Origin: Adiantum capillus-veneris
Lineage: Eukaryota; Streptophyta; Polypodiopsida; Polypodiales; Pteridaceae
Assembly (NCBI GenBank): GCA_014529385.2
Contig: CM043956.1
Span: 63,244,620-63,308,619 of the forward strand
Direction: 5' to 3'
Length of the DNA stretch: 64,000 nt
Within the stretch, counting starts at the first letter, position 1; each line of letters opens with the position of its first letter. This document shows positions 1-9,896 of this stretch, piece by piece. The position numbers and the translations under genes are program-made. The notes under the pieces are model-generated. The model saw only the letters and a program-made list of their open reading frames with translations. It ran no database searches and was not told the DNA's origin.

Positions 1-40
1 TCGACAGGGGAGCAGCGAGAAGAAGGGTAAAGGTCAAGTA

Positions 41-395
41 ATGGACAGAGATACTCCAATGCCTCTAAACAAGGTAAGTACATCAAGTCTGAAAGCACGT
101 CAAGAGGGAGACACACAATCAATGGGAGAGAACCTATTAACACCTAGAAGCCTAAAAAACCAAGCTCATAGTCATTTCCTAGAGCCTGAACAAGCTCCAC
201 CAGCATCTCATTCCATTTCAGAGCCTCATGTTCTTCCTTCGCATGATGAGGCACCTGAGCAGGCACAACGACAGTGCACAGAGATTGGAATTAATATAGA
301 GCCTGCTCATTTACACCGCCAGGCGACCACTGAAAGTGAAGGATTGCAGGATGCCATACGCTCTAATGAAATGGAAAAAATTATCAGTCTACCTC
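41..395 (+). CDS. Possible upstream exon of the fusion gene, unrecognised
   Basis: An open frame of about 118 codons, polar and rich in Ser, Glu, Gln and Pro, with no domain I recognise. It looks like a disordered leader rather than a folded enzyme. A good donor (C|GTAAGT) follows at 396. Joining it to the next exon at 456 does not keep frame, because the donor is phase 1 and the acceptor needs phase 0. So either another exon lies between, an indel is present, or this is not part of the gene. The gene may begin left of the window. Confidence 0.3.
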
Positions 396-782
396 GTAAG
401 TATGGAATGATTGATTGTGGTATGTGTTGTGCAGTAAGCAATGTATTTATTGTAGTGGGTGGATGCAAATGATGCAAACGTCACAATAACCAAAGTTTCA
501 ACAGGATTGTCTAATGTAGCAGAGACTGGTCATCGCGGGAAGCCTGCTCTTCTTGTTGGAGGTGAGAAAGTGTGTAGCAACAAAGAGACGATATCTTTAA
601 GTATTTAAAATACAGTCACTTACCTGCTTGTTATATCTAGATGTCATGGTGCAATGCAACACTCCACCTCACGATGAAGCATAGAATTCAATGGCACATA
701 GCTCTGGTATTCTAACAACCAGAGGTACTCCTGGTATTATTGCCTCACCTTACTAACTGGATATTCATTTCTTTAAAATCAG

Positions 783-1687
783 ATTCAGCGGTTTTAGCTA
801 TTGATCCTATGGGAGCAATTGACGAGACGGGCAAAGGAGATGTAGGTGCCCTACTCACAAAAATTGCTATAGTAGCTACGCGAAGCTTTTGGGTGCGAGG
901 CGGGACAACAAATGTAGGTTGTGATGCAATATTTTGTCATCTACCAACCAACACAAGCGTCATCGGGATAACATCACCCAATATCCCCAAATGGAACCAT
1001 TTCGAAATAAATCATATCCAAAAGGTTTTTGGTATTGCCAGGGAGTATCTTGATGAGAAGGGAAATCTAGTGTTGATATGTCGTCGAGAACATGCATGGG
1101 TATTATCGAGCCTAGAAAATCGAAATGGGTACTATCTTGACCATACAACTATCGTCCTGTGTGCTACTCCATTCAGCCTCCATGGTGGTGTTACGGTAGG
1201 TAAAACTACTTGCTTTCTTTGAGAAATTAGTGTGTGATAGATTCCTTCTTCATTATGAGTCTTAAGTCCCACAGATGCGATGCTTGGAAATCGTTGTATA
1301 TATTCCGCAAAAGTGCCTATAGATTGAATCGAAAGCCTGATTCGGACGTTATGTTTGATTACTACAACGCCAGTCATTGGCAACTCAAAACGGATGGCTG
1401 TCCTTGGCGAGGTATGCCGTGAGTTTTCAAAAAGTTCACCTCCATTGTATTTGCTTATCTAAATTTCCATTCATACATTTAGAATGATGATTTCTCTTCA
1501 GGGGGCATGGAGAGAAGTCCAACTTTACACGAGAAGCTACTCTCTTTCTATAAAGAGGAGGGTAATGTAGTATTACAAATGTATGCTGGTTGCGGTCTTC
1601 TGGCACGTCCGGGGCTACGAATGGGTCGACATGTACTATTGCTAGATCGACAAGAGTCAATGGACGAATTGGAACATCTATGTAATG
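783..1687 (+). CDS. Methyltransferase-like module (N4/N6 amino-MTase, class-beta motif order)
   Basis: Three exons. The first contains a strand followed by CHLP (near 940), where a DPPY/SPPY-type catalytic motif IV would sit, then a helix and the segment EYLDEKGNLVLI, typical of the strand after motif IV. The third exon has SPTLHEKLLSFY, matching the HPTQKP-like lead-in, followed by GNVVLQMYAGCGLLA, matching the glycine-rich AdoMet motif I, then GRHVLLLDR. Motif IV before motif I is the class-beta order of N4/N6 DNA methylases. The canonical DPPY residues are absent, so activity is doubtful. Family placement is by eye; other Rossmann methyltransferases are possible. Confidence 0.5.
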
Positions 1688-1793
1688 GTAAGTGTCTTTC
1701 TTTCTCGATTAGTGTGAAAGACTGAATTATGTATCCCTCCTAATATGATGATAAGTAAGATCCATTTGGTAATTGATCGTCCTGAAGGCACAG

Positions 1794-2618
1794 GCACACT
1801 TCCTTCTTGCCATGCGAAAAGGAAACTCATAGTGTTCGATGTTAACGGTGTCCTGTTGAAACGGTGGCAGTGGGAAAGTGCTCCTTCCCACACTGTAAAT
1901 ATTCTAAATGTAGGCCGAATGGGTGTGTCATTGCGACCAGGGATATTGCGATTGCTGAGAGTGGTGTTTGGGCTATTCGACGTAGGTCTTTGGAGCTCCA
2001 TGCAAGAGCAAAATTTGACCCCATTATTAATTTAATTAAGAGTAGAGGCTGGGTATGGTGAGACATTTTTCAAGTTTTGTCTGCATCAAGGACATTGTGA
2101 AGAGAGGCACTACGAAGGCAAGCATCCAAAATTCAATTTGGTGTTTGTGAAGAACTTTTGATCTCAATTGGTAGCCTCATACATCAAGGACCCTCTGGAC
2201 ACCATTCTAGTAGATGACAATCCTGAGAAGGCAATTGAAAACCCACCACATACGCTTGTCACAGTAAAGAGTTACGATGGAGCGAACAACGACAATGTGC
2301 TCCTCATGAATTTACTCCCATGTCTAGAAGGTCTTCATGCATATCTTGGGTTAGCAACGGATTATATCAAGAACACGCCTTTCAAACAGGGTACGCAATG
2401 TGTGTCATAGGATTCATTTAATAGGTGATTGGTTTCAAATACTGTCTTCTACGGCTTCTTAGTTAACTTTTAGTATTACTCTAGTTTTAGCTAACAGCAT
2501 TTTCCCTAACCAAAATTTGATTGTAGTTTCTGTAGCGCATGGTGGGGACGTTGAGCACACAATGGATGCGACATTTGGTCTTGGAGGAGATGCGGTTATG
2601 GCACATCCTAAAATGTGA
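1794..2618 (+). pseudogene. HAD-superfamily (NLI-interacting/SCP-like) phosphatase-like module
   Basis: The exon starts at the AG before 1794, phase 1, matching the donor at 1688. KLIVFDVNGVL is HAD motif I in the Asp-x-Asn form that I associate with plant SCP-like proteins; the second Asp of classical DxDGT is Asn. RPG...FDVGLWSS is motif II and its surroundings, and LVDDNPEKAIENPPHT (near 2212) is motif III. Between them the frame shifts out near 2014 and returns near 2060, and TGA at 2159 interrupts the frame. The last exon 2527-2618 adds a short tail. The family dephosphorylates Ser/Thr, classically the RNA polymerase II CTD; here activity is unlikely if the lesions are real. Confidence 0.6.
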
Positions 2619-2901
2619 TGAGGGAACCAAGAACAATGTGTACACAACAATATTTAGCTGTTATATTGTAACTGAACGTCATTAAATAAATAAAAATATT
2701 TGGGTCATTATTTAGTCTCCTCTTTTTGTCTTTGTTTTAATCTATTTGGATTTAGATATGTACATGTGATGAGGGACCAAGATAATTATGGACACATCAT
2801 TGTTTAGCTGTTAACGTCATCAAATAAATACAGTTATTTGGGTCACTTATTACTATCCACTCTCTATCTTTGTTTTAATCTATTTGGTTTTAGATATGTA
2901 C
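2614..2901. repeat. Two-copy tandem repeat (~150 bp) over the 3' end of the fusion gene
   Basis: Copies at 2614-2764 and 2765-2901 share TGTGATGAGGG, TTTAGCTGTTA, AAATAAATA and the ending TTTAGATATGTACA. Each carries an AATAAA (2685 and 2823), so the presumed polyadenylation region is duplicated. The second copy runs straight into GA microsatellite. Confidence 0.85.
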
Positions 2902-2902
2902 A

Positions 2903-2904
2903 GA

Positions 2905-2973
<69 letters not shown>

Positions 2974-3259
2974 CATTGGAGGAAAGGAGAGTAGAGAGAG
3001 AGAATGCAAATATTGTAGCCTAAATGATTTTAGCATGCGATAGCGTGAACATGCACCCAGGTCAGAGTAATTGTTTTCTTTTTTGGTAAAATTGCATAAA
3101 AAACCACATGGCAAAGTGGGGGTAGGGGTCGGGATTGGTGGGGTAGAGGAGAATAGAGAGGGTAGTAGCAGATGGATAGATTGAGAGAGAGAGGGGGGTA
3201 TAGGGGTGAGAAAAACATATTGCAATGTGGGGGGCGGTATGCGGAATAGTGTGGAAAAG

Positions 3260-3323
<64 letters not shown>

Positions 3324-3334
3324 TGAGGTAGAGA

Positions 3335-3396
<62 letters not shown>

Positions 3397-3535
3397 ATAT
3401 TGTAGCTTAAATGAATTTAGCATGCGATAGCGTGAACATGCACCCAAGTCAGAGTAATTGTTTTCTTTTTGGTTCAATTATATAAAAAACATTTTGCAAT
3501 GTGGGGGGCGGTATGCGGAATAGTGTGAAAAAGGA
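2903..3535. repeat. GA microsatellites alternating with a duplicated ~110-140 bp unique segment
   Basis: GA tracts at about 2903-2971, 3262-3320 and 3331-3393. Between them a segment beginning near AATATTGTAGC occurs at 3003-3110 and again at 3394-3490, sharing GCGATAGCGTGAACATGCAC. A second shared segment containing GGGGGGCGGTATGCGGAATA lies at 3211-3262 and 3495-3535. The layout suggests duplication by unequal exchange within GA tracts. No gene is seen. Confidence 0.85.
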
Positions 3536-3552
3536 AAAGAGTGAAGGTCTGA

Positions 3553-3555
<3 letters not shown>

Positions 3556-3628
<73 letters not shown>

Positions 3629-3690
3629 GGGGGGGACAAGAGGAGAGGACAAAAGGAGAGGACAAAAGGAGAGAGAGAGATGGGGAAGAG

Positions 3691-3761
<71 letters not shown>

Positions 3762-3786
3762 TAGATAGATAGATAGATAGATTTTA
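3556..3786. repeat. G31 homopolymer, GA arrays and GATA tail next to the LINE 3' end
   Basis: An uninterrupted run of 31 G at 3556-3586 is followed by GA arrays to about 3757. A short (GATA)n stretch at 3757-3780 is, on the minus strand, the (TCTA)n tail of the LINE to the right. Confidence 0.9.
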
Positions 3787-3813
3787 TTATCGTCCTCGGA
3801 GGTCAAATATGAC

Positions 3814-6800
3814 CTATGGGACCAAAGTTACATGTGATGTAGTATGTGTATGGCTGATGAGTGACTCTCGATGCTCCAAAATTGTAGTGATGAGAGTCGC
3901 AATGGAGAGCCCACACTTTGGCTGGGAGAGGAAAGTGTGTAGGTCTAAGTTATGGCTGAAAATGTGAGAGAAGCAAGTTCGGATGTGATCAAAAGCTGAG
4001 CACTCTAGTAGTGTGTGGTACTCAGACTCTCGAACTTGCAGTGAGCATAATGTGCACAATCGATTTGACTCTTCTCCATTGCCCCAACGCCCTATCTCGC
4101 ATCGAAGGAAATGGGAGCTAAGCCGAATTGCTGCGATAGTGCGTATCGCGGACAAGGGAATAGGCTCAAGCATGTAAGTGTGAGTACGGTTTCCTCTCTC
4201 AGCGAAGAATATGGTTTTGTAGTTGGGGGCAATATAGGTGGTGTAATGTATGAAGCGTGACCCACCGGATTTCTCCCAAGCCGTAATACATTGGCGTTGT
4301 AGAAAAGCTTCATTCACTTGAGAGTCAATTGAAGCATCATGTAGCAAGTGTAATGCATCCCATCTCCCAAACCACTTCTTTATGTCTTGCATCCATCCCG
4401 CGCTCAAGATCTTGCTTTTATGCGTCTTTTGAACTTTTTTGCTTGCTTCCCATGCAATTGTAGGAAGTCGATGTGAGGGGTTTTGACGCATCTTTATCAT
4501 GTACTCCACAACCCTTTCCATGCCCATAACCTCAATTGGAAGAGATCCCGACTCAAGAAGTAGGAGCATATATGGTGTTGGTGTCTTAACTTGGAGAAAG
4601 TTTGTAAGAAAACGCTTTTGGACATTCTCAAACTCTTTCCAAGTAGACTTTGAGATGCTCCCGCCCCACACTTCAACTCCATAAAGAAGAACAGGTGTCA
4701 CCAATGCATCAAAAAGATACTTCTTGAGAACCCAACACTTGATGTTTCCCGCATTACACATGTTCTCAAATGCATAATATGCTCTCTTTCCCGCTTCCAA
4801 ACGACGCATAGCACATTCATGCCACTTGTGATTGGATGGAACCTCAAGGCCAAGGTACTTAAAGCTCTCAACAACTTCAAGTGTCTCGTTGTTGTACACA
4901 ATGCATGGCTTCTCCTTATGGTTGGTTTTCACAAGCATAACCTTTGTTTTGGATTCATTTACAATCAGCCCACTATGCAAGCAAAAGTTCTCAAGAACAA
5001 CCATAAGCTTTTGTGCATCTTCTAAAGTGTGTGCTAGAAGCACTACATCATCCGCATACAACAAAAGCATGATTACCGCATTGCAAATAGTGACCTCTTC
5101 AATGCCTTCTTCTTGCATAAAGTCAAGTACCATTTGTTCCAATTGATCGATGCATAGACCAAAGAGAGTTGGTGACAATGGACATCCTTGTTTAACCCCA
5201 ATAGTGCTTACAAAAATTTCTGAAATTTCTCTTTCCATGCGCAATTGACAAATCACCTTCTCATAGATTCGAGAAACCGCAAGCATAAACTCACTTGGCA
5301 CTTGGAGTTCTTCCATCCTTCTCCACAAATTGTTACGTGGAATCATATCAAAGGCTTTCTTAAAGTCCACAAAACAACAATACAATCCCTTGCCTTTCAA
5401 CCGACTTTCCTCCATGAGAACACGAAGAGTGACAAGATGATCAATGGTGCTATGGCATCGACGAAAACCCGCTTGTCCCTTTGCACGCTTGTCATTATCT
5501 TCAGCCCAATCACTCAATTTCATTTCCATTATGCACCCAAACAACTTTGTCATAAGAGACCCAATCATTATAGTCCGGTAGTTGCTTACATTCTTTACAT
5601 CCCCTCCTTTATGCAAAGGCTTAACCCAATTAGTACTCCAATCATAAGGCATACCATGTTGAAGTGCAAGGTTGAACATATCACACATCCACTCATGGGT
5701 AAAATCTCCCGTCCATTTGATCATCTCCGGCTTGATACCTTGAAGATATCCCGCTTTGCGAGTGGCCAACTTTTCAAGCCCACCGCATACATCCTCAATA
5801 GTAAAAAAAGACGGCATACATGGGAGTGAACCATAAAATGGTATTTTTTCAGTATTTTCTTGCTCATATAATTGCCTACAATGTGTGTACATATCCACTA
5901 GACTCAAGTTACCAAAATTCTCAACCCGCTTGCCTCTCAAGTTTTTCCAAAATCTTCCACATGCATGTGCCTTTTCTTGGACTTGAAATTCTTGTTGCTT
6001 TACTTCCCATCTTCTTCTCTTCTTTTGAATCAATGCCTTGTATGTATGCAAATGACTTTGATAGTTGTTTTTGTCCATAGTTGCATCAAGCTTAATTAAG
6101 GACTTTCGAGCATCTTGACATTCTTTATCAAACCACCTTTTGCGTGATCTATCTTTGTTGATACCATGGAGATGCTTTATGGCAAAGCATTCTTCCGCAC
6201 AAGAACAAATAGCTTTCTTGAAAGCTTCCCATTTAGTTTCCAATGGTGCATCACATTGAAGCTTTGTCATCCATAATTTTTGCTCAACCATTTCAATGTA
6301 CATTGGTGCCCGTTTGAAATCCATACATAGTGATAACTTCTCTTTCCTTTGGCTGAGATTATCATGCTTAGTTGCTTCTCCACATGAAAGGTCAATACAT
6401 AAGGTGCGATGGTCGGATTCCGGGGTCCATTGACCAAACATAAAACTCTTTATGCGATACATGATGGCTTCAGAGAGTAGCATATAGTCAATCACACTAT
6501 CCCCATTATGTCTTCTACATGTAAATCCATTGGTTCCACTCCACAAAGATACACCATTGGCAATGAGCATACCCGTGCTATTACACATGTGTAAAAGTAA
6601 CTTTCCATAGTGATCCGGCTCTTTCTCATCCATTGAAGTACGATCATACAAGTGACCTTCCTCCAACTCCCTTGAAATGTATGGCATATCAAATTGTTGA
6701 GTATCATGTTGCAATGTTTTTGTGCGAGCATTCATATCCCCAAATACAATAACATCACCTTCACCTTTGAAATAAGCAATGTCCTCTTCCAAATCAGAAA

Positions 6801-7206
6801 ATGGTTGATCTCTATCCATGCAAGCATAAAAGGGAGAATCATGATGAGGAATGTAGCAACCGGCTACAAAAATGGGTGCTCTTTTTGGTGTCATAATTTT
6901 CAGCCATACATAACGTTTGTACTTGTCATCTTTTACAATTGATACAAAATATTCCAATCCTTTCTTAACCATACATGCTAACCCTCCTTGTCCTCTTCGT
7001 TGCTTGAGATTCTTTGACCACATCAATGAATGTACATTGTAATCTTCCAAGCCGTTAATCCTTTGTGTATCATGCTCCCAAGTTTCAACAAGAAGTACAA
7101 CATCGGCTTTGCTTGTTAGTTCATCAATGCCAACCCCCGCATTCCATGGGTATCTATTACAATTCCAAAAGCATATTTTCAATTGTAACTCGGTCTCATA
7201 GGTCAC
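3814..7206 (-). CDS. LINE ORF2: AP-type endonuclease plus reverse transcriptase
   Basis: 1130 residues. The N-terminal endonuclease/exonuclease/phosphatase domain (about 8-275) shows Asn15 in FWNCN, Glu41 in ETW, GDMNAR at 156-161, Asp240 and SDH at 264-266. A connector rich in Lys/Arg follows (about 350-420). The reverse transcriptase (about 490-780) shows FVDFKKAFD (612-620), QGCPLSP (673-679) and the catalytic YADD (717-720). The C-terminus has a CTLC...H...C zinc-knuckle-like pattern. The expected role is target-primed reverse transcription: the endonuclease nicks DNA and the RT copies the element RNA from the nick. The start lies just after the ORF1 stop, which fits a bicistronic LINE mRNA. 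Length and motif set match an intact plant L1-type ORF2. Confidence 0.93.
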   Translation of the reverse strand: MTYETELQLKICFWNCNRYPWNAGVGIDELTSKADVVLLVETWEHDTQRINGLEDYNVHSLMWSKNLKQRRGQGGLACMVKKGLEYFVSIVKDDKYKRYVWLKIMTPKRAPIFVAGCYIPHHDSPFYACMDRDQPFSDLEEDIAYFKGEGDVIVFGDMNARTKTLQHDTQQFDMPYISRELEEGHLYDRTSMDEKEPDHYGKLLLHMCNSTGMLIANGVSLWSGTNGFTCRRHNGDSVIDYMLLSEAIMYRIKSFMFGQWTPESDHRTLCIDLSCGEATKHDNLSQRKEKLSLCMDFKRAPMYIEMVEQKLWMTKLQCDAPLETKWEAFKKAICSCAEECFAIKHLHGINKDRSRKRWFDKECQDARKSLIKLDATMDKNNYQSHLHTYKALIQKKRRRWEVKQQEFQVQEKAHACGRFWKNLRGKRVENFGNLSLVDMYTHCRQLYEQENTEKIPFYGSLPCMPSFFTIEDVCGGLEKLATRKAGYLQGIKPEMIKWTGDFTHEWMCDMFNLALQHGMPYDWSTNWVKPLHKGGDVKNVSNYRTIMIGSLMTKLFGCIMEMKLSDWAEDNDKRAKGQAGFRRCHSTIDHLVTLRVLMEESRLKGKGLYCCFVDFKKAFDMIPRNNLWRRMEELQVPSEFMLAVSRIYEKVICQLRMEREISEIFVSTIGVKQGCPLSPTLFGLCIDQLEQMVLDFMQEEGIEEVTICNAVIMLLLYADDVVLLAHTLEDAQKLMVVLENFCLHSGLIVNESKTKVMLVKTNHKEKPCIVYNNETLEVVESFKYLGLEVPSNHKWHECAMRRLEAGKRAYYAFENMCNAGNIKCWVLKKYLFDALVTPVLLYGVEVWGGSISKSTWKEFENVQKRFLTNFLQVKTPTPYMLLLLESGSLPIEVMGMERVVEYMIKMRQNPSHRLPTIAWEASKKVQKTHKSKILSAGWMQDIKKWFGRWDALHLLHDASIDSQVNEAFLQRQCITAWEKSGGSRFIHYTTYIAPNYKTIFFAERGNRTHTYMLEPIPLSAIRTIAAIRLSSHFLRCEIGRWGNGEESNRLCTLCSLQVRESEYHTLLECSAFDHIRTCFSHIFSHNLDLHTFLSQPKCGLSIATLITTILEHRESLISHTHTTSHVTLVP

Positions 7207-7212
7207 GCATCC

Positions 7213-8163
7213 CTATTTGCTTGAGAGACTTGCCTCCTCCTTGGGCACATTTTCTTCATGAGAGATCTCCTTGTTTTTATTATTCTTTTCCTCATATGCC
7301 TTGCGACGCATATTTTGTTGCTTAATAGTGCGATCTTCACATACAAAACATTTTGTATCCCTCAAATAGATCCAACTATTATCAAGGATAATCTTTCGCT
7401 TGGTCTCATCCGGCATGGTGCATACAATTGGCCGTTCTCCCGAGCGAGGAGCTCCTTGCTTCCCCACTCTATGTGCTCCATAGACCATAACTCCGGACAT
7501 GCCAAAGTGGGTTTTGAAGAAATCTTCAATAACAATGGCAAGAAAAGGAGGTGTCTCTAACTTCTCTTCGGGAATTCCACGAATAACAATGTTCTTGGAA
7601 CGTCGCTCCCGTTCCTTCAACTCCTCCACATCCACATTCTCAACATTCTTTGTTTGAACCATAGCTTGCATGAGTGAGGAATTAGAAACCACATTGCTAC
7701 CACATACATCAGCCCAAGACTTGTTTGTGCATACATTTTTCATGTCGCATACATCCCGGCTCATAGTGTCAAATTTCTCCTCTTTCAATACATGGTCATG
7801 CTCTACTTTGCTTATCCGCTCCTTCAAAGCATTCAAGTCCACAAGAGAGCGTTTACATTCCTTGACTTCCTCTTCAAGTTGCATCAAACGTGTTGTTTGC
7901 ATCTCAAGTGTCCTCTTGAGATTCTCATTCTCAACCACAAGTACCCTTAGTGTGCCATTCTCCATTGCAAGTGCTCGTAAGTCTTCGCCTTGTTTGTTTA
8001 CGGTCTCTTGCAATGATACCAAGTACGCCATGATCATGGTTTCCGATGTCGTTGGTTGGGTGGTTGTGTTGCTATCTCCACACTTAGGAGATTTTGGATC
8101 ATTTTCCACAATGGTTGTGGACCTTGTTGAAGAAGAAGAACCCTTGCGAGTGCCGGAAGACAT
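7213..8163 (-). CDS. LINE ORF1: coiled-coil RNA-binding protein
   Basis: 316 residues. A Ser/Thr-rich N-terminus is followed by a predicted coiled coil (about 45-115, many Leu/Glu/Lys heptads), then an RRM-like or L1 ORF1p-like domain from about 185: NIVIRGIPE, GAHRVGKQG, RPIVCTMPD and FVCEDRTIKQQNMR. The tail is very Lys/Glu rich. This matches the trimerising RNA chaperone of L1-like elements, which coats the LINE RNA. It lacks the CCHC knuckles seen in many plant LINE ORF1 proteins, so it is closer in layout to animal L1 ORF1. ATG at 8163 follows a non-coding 5' UTR. Confidence 0.8.
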   Translation of the reverse strand: MSSGTRKGSSSSTRSTTIVENDPKSPKCGDSNTTTQPTTSETMIMAYLVSLQETVNKQGEDLRALAMENGTLRVLVVENENLKRTLEMQTTRLMQLEEEVKECKRSLVDLNALKERISKVEHDHVLKEEKFDTMSRDVCDMKNVCTNKSWADVCGSNVVSNSSLMQAMVQTKNVENVDVEELKERERRSKNIVIRGIPEEKLETPPFLAIVIEDFFKTHFGMSGVMVYGAHRVGKQGAPRSGERPIVCTMPDETKRKIILDNSWIYLRDTKCFVCEDRTIKQQNMRRKAYEEKNNKNKEISHEENVPKEEASLSSK

Positions 8164-8388
8164 TGTATGTAAAATAGGAGATGAAAATCAATTTTGTTGA
8201 ATCTGTTCACTTCGAAAATGCTGCTACAGAAACGCCTTCCATAACTCTGAAAATTTTTGTCTTTACATCAATGCGTAGAGGACTTCGTGCTCTTCGATTG
8301 AGGCTATAGATCACCCAAATCGGAGTTCGGATGAAGAAGTTATGATCAAAAGAGTGGACTGTTGTCTACTAGGTCAAAAAACGGCTGC

Positions 8389-8391
<3 letters not shown>
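8164..8391 (-). promoter_or_regulatory. LINE 5' UTR / presumed internal promoter region
   Basis: About 230 bp between the GA tract and the ORF1 start codon, with no ORF. By analogy with other LINEs it should hold the internal promoter; no specific element is recognised. Confidence 0.45.
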
Positions 8392-8447
<56 letters not shown>

Positions 8448-8700
8448 AGGAGGAATGAGGTAGAAGAGATGCATAAGGAAGGAGGAAGAGGATGGTGGCT
8501 AGAGGAGGTGATGGAGGAAAAAGGTGGAGGGGAGGGAGGATGTTGGAGGAGGAGGCTGAGGAGGAGAAGCAAGTGGAGGGGAGGAGGCACATGGGCGGCA
8601 AGAGGAGGAAGGAGGAGGAAGTAGAGCTAAGGAGGGCGGCAAAAAAAAAAAAAAAAAAAGCTCGCTCCAGTGAGCTCGCTCCATGACCTAACTCAGAGAT
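8392..8700 (+). repeat. Dispersed AGCTCGCTCC repeat, copy 1 (with (GA)26)
   Basis: Order: (GA)n 8392-8443, a purine-rich block with GGCGGCAAGAGG, GGCGGC plus A(n) at about 8636-8659, then AGCTCGCTCC twice (about 8660-8683) and a CATGACCTAACTC end. The same order, in either orientation, occurs near 15.3, 33.1/34.6, 38.4 and 40.8 kb. It has no coding capacity; the RE-repeat frames across it are microsatellite translation. Confidence 0.8.
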
Positions 8701-9388
8701 CACACACACACACACGCACACTCCCAAGTTGATTACGAGCTACAAAAAGCTTTGCAATTCGTGCTTAATTTCTATTGCAGAGTTGATTCTCATGCAATGT
8801 TGCGCCATGCTCAATTTTTGCTGCCTCCAATTCCTTGCTTAATTGATTTCGTGAGCTCCAACGCTCACTTTTCTTGCTCACGAGTTGCCCCCTTCTCCCT
8901 CTAATTGCTCTATTGCTTGAGCTTGTCTCAGCTTCAAATTTCCTACAAAAATTCCATTCTCTAGCTTGAGCTTCAAGGGGGGCGCGGGGGGGGGGGGGGG
9001 GGGGTGGGGTCTTTGATCTGAGATCCTCTCAAAGCTCGAGCTACGCTAAGCTTCGAATCTGCTACTTGTTTGAGTCGATGTCTCCACCGCAACCGAGTCG
9101 AACCGCCTCCAATCCGACGCCCCCAAGCCCCGTCGACGTTGAGGGAGCTTTGATATGGTTGAAAAAGTTAAATGGTGCACAGATGCATGTGTGCACGGTG
9201 CGTGCGGGGAAGGGGAAAAGGAGAAGAGAAGTGCACTATGATGTGTGGGTGGAGAAACACTTCAGAATGAGAGGCTCCTTGTTCTTTGTATATGTACAAG
9301 AATAAAGATGGTGTAGGCAATGGGCGGCCAGACACTAGGGACGTCCGTCCGGCCCCAGGTAAAGGCACTTCGCCTTTAGCCCCAAGAG
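8701..9388. other. Non-coding stretch with a G-rich tract
   Basis: Contains a short (CA)n at about 8701-8720 and an impure G tract at about 8979-9004. A 79-codon open frame at 9066-9305 shows no recognisable domain and I do not call it a gene. Confidence 0.5.
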
Positions 9389-9526
9389 AGGCTTGTGCTT
9401 TGATAGGGCTATCTCTTAAATGTACCATTGCAAATGTCTTTTTGAACAGGGGGTGTAGAGGCTTATGCTTTGATAGGGGTATCTCTTAAGTGTACCATTG
9501 AAAATCTCTTTTGAATGGGGGCTGCG
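9389..9526. repeat. Two-copy 70-bp tandem repeat
   Basis: Copies begin at 9389 and 9459 with AGGCTT(G/A)TGCTTTGATAGG and continue with ATCTCTTAA(A/G)TGTACCATTG. They differ at scattered positions. From the end of this repeat to 9886 I see nothing recognisable. Confidence 0.85.
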
Positions 9527-9896
9527 GGTGCAAATGAAAAAATTTCTGCTTTATAGGATGGCAATTCTCTGTTTTGAAGGATACTAGCCTACAAGGTCTA
9601 TCTTATTATAGTGGGAAAGGTATATCCAATGTGTGTTAGTAGATAATTAGAATGTATCTTTCCTTTTTTCAATGGCTCATTCATCTAGAGAGAGGTTTCT
9701 TGTGTGAGAAAAAATTAAAGGTATGAATTCAATTCTATTGCCATCTTCTCCAAGAAAGGGACATGTTGTCCTATAAGGTAGAGCCTATACAATATCCAAA
9801 TCCAACAATTCAAAATTGCTTTGAAGTGGTGTCCAATTACTTTAATAAACAAGATAAGTTCTTGTAAATGAGAAAAGATCACTTGCAGGAGAGAAT

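Larger units (their letters stand above)
456..2618 (+). pseudogene. Spliced gene: amino-methyltransferase-like plus HAD (SCP/FCP-like) phosphatase-like fusion, damaged
   Basis: Six exons fit GT-AG rules with matching phases: 456-561, 783-1195, 1267-1411, 1502-1687, 1794-2390 and 2527-2618 (stop TGA at 2616). Introns are 221, 71, 90, 106 and 136 bp. Exons 2-4 encode a methyltransferase-like module and exons 5-6 a HAD phosphatase-like module, so one transcript would join both. Phase agreement at every junction is the main evidence for a single gene. Exon 5 has lesions: a one-base loss near 2014-2016, a compensating shift near 2052-2060, and an in-frame TGA at 2159 where relatives of this family usually have Trp. 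AATAAA lies at 2685. Alternatives are two adjacent decayed genes, or a live gene with sequencing errors; the stop codon argues against errors alone. No role is assigned; a nuclear protein is plausible. Confidence 0.6.
3757..8391 (-). mobile_element. Full-length L1-like LINE retrotransposon
   Basis: A minus-strand non-LTR element with 5' UTR (8391-8164), ORF1 (8163-7213), a six-base gap, ORF2 (7206-3814), a short 3' UTR and a (TCTA)n tail rather than poly(A). It is bounded by GA/CT microsatellite on both sides (8392-8443 and 3687-3756), so a TSD cannot be resolved. Both ORFs are open throughout and the catalytic motifs are intact, so this copy may be recent and possibly competent. A 5'-truncated relative lies at 17436-17703 and ends at the same 3' sequence. 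Confidence 0.9.

Noticed and set aside
41-100. Link between the first frame and the 13.2-kb element gag (both contain PMPLNKV)
   Set aside because: Only seven residues match and the surrounding sequence differs; chance is likely.
2890-3806. Long frames of Ser-Leu or Arg-Glu repeats (also at 8.4, 15.3-17.5, 33.0, 38.3-39.2, 40.2-40.8 and 63 kb)
   Set aside because: They are translations of GA/CT, GT or G/C tracts, open in several frames only because the repeat lacks stops.
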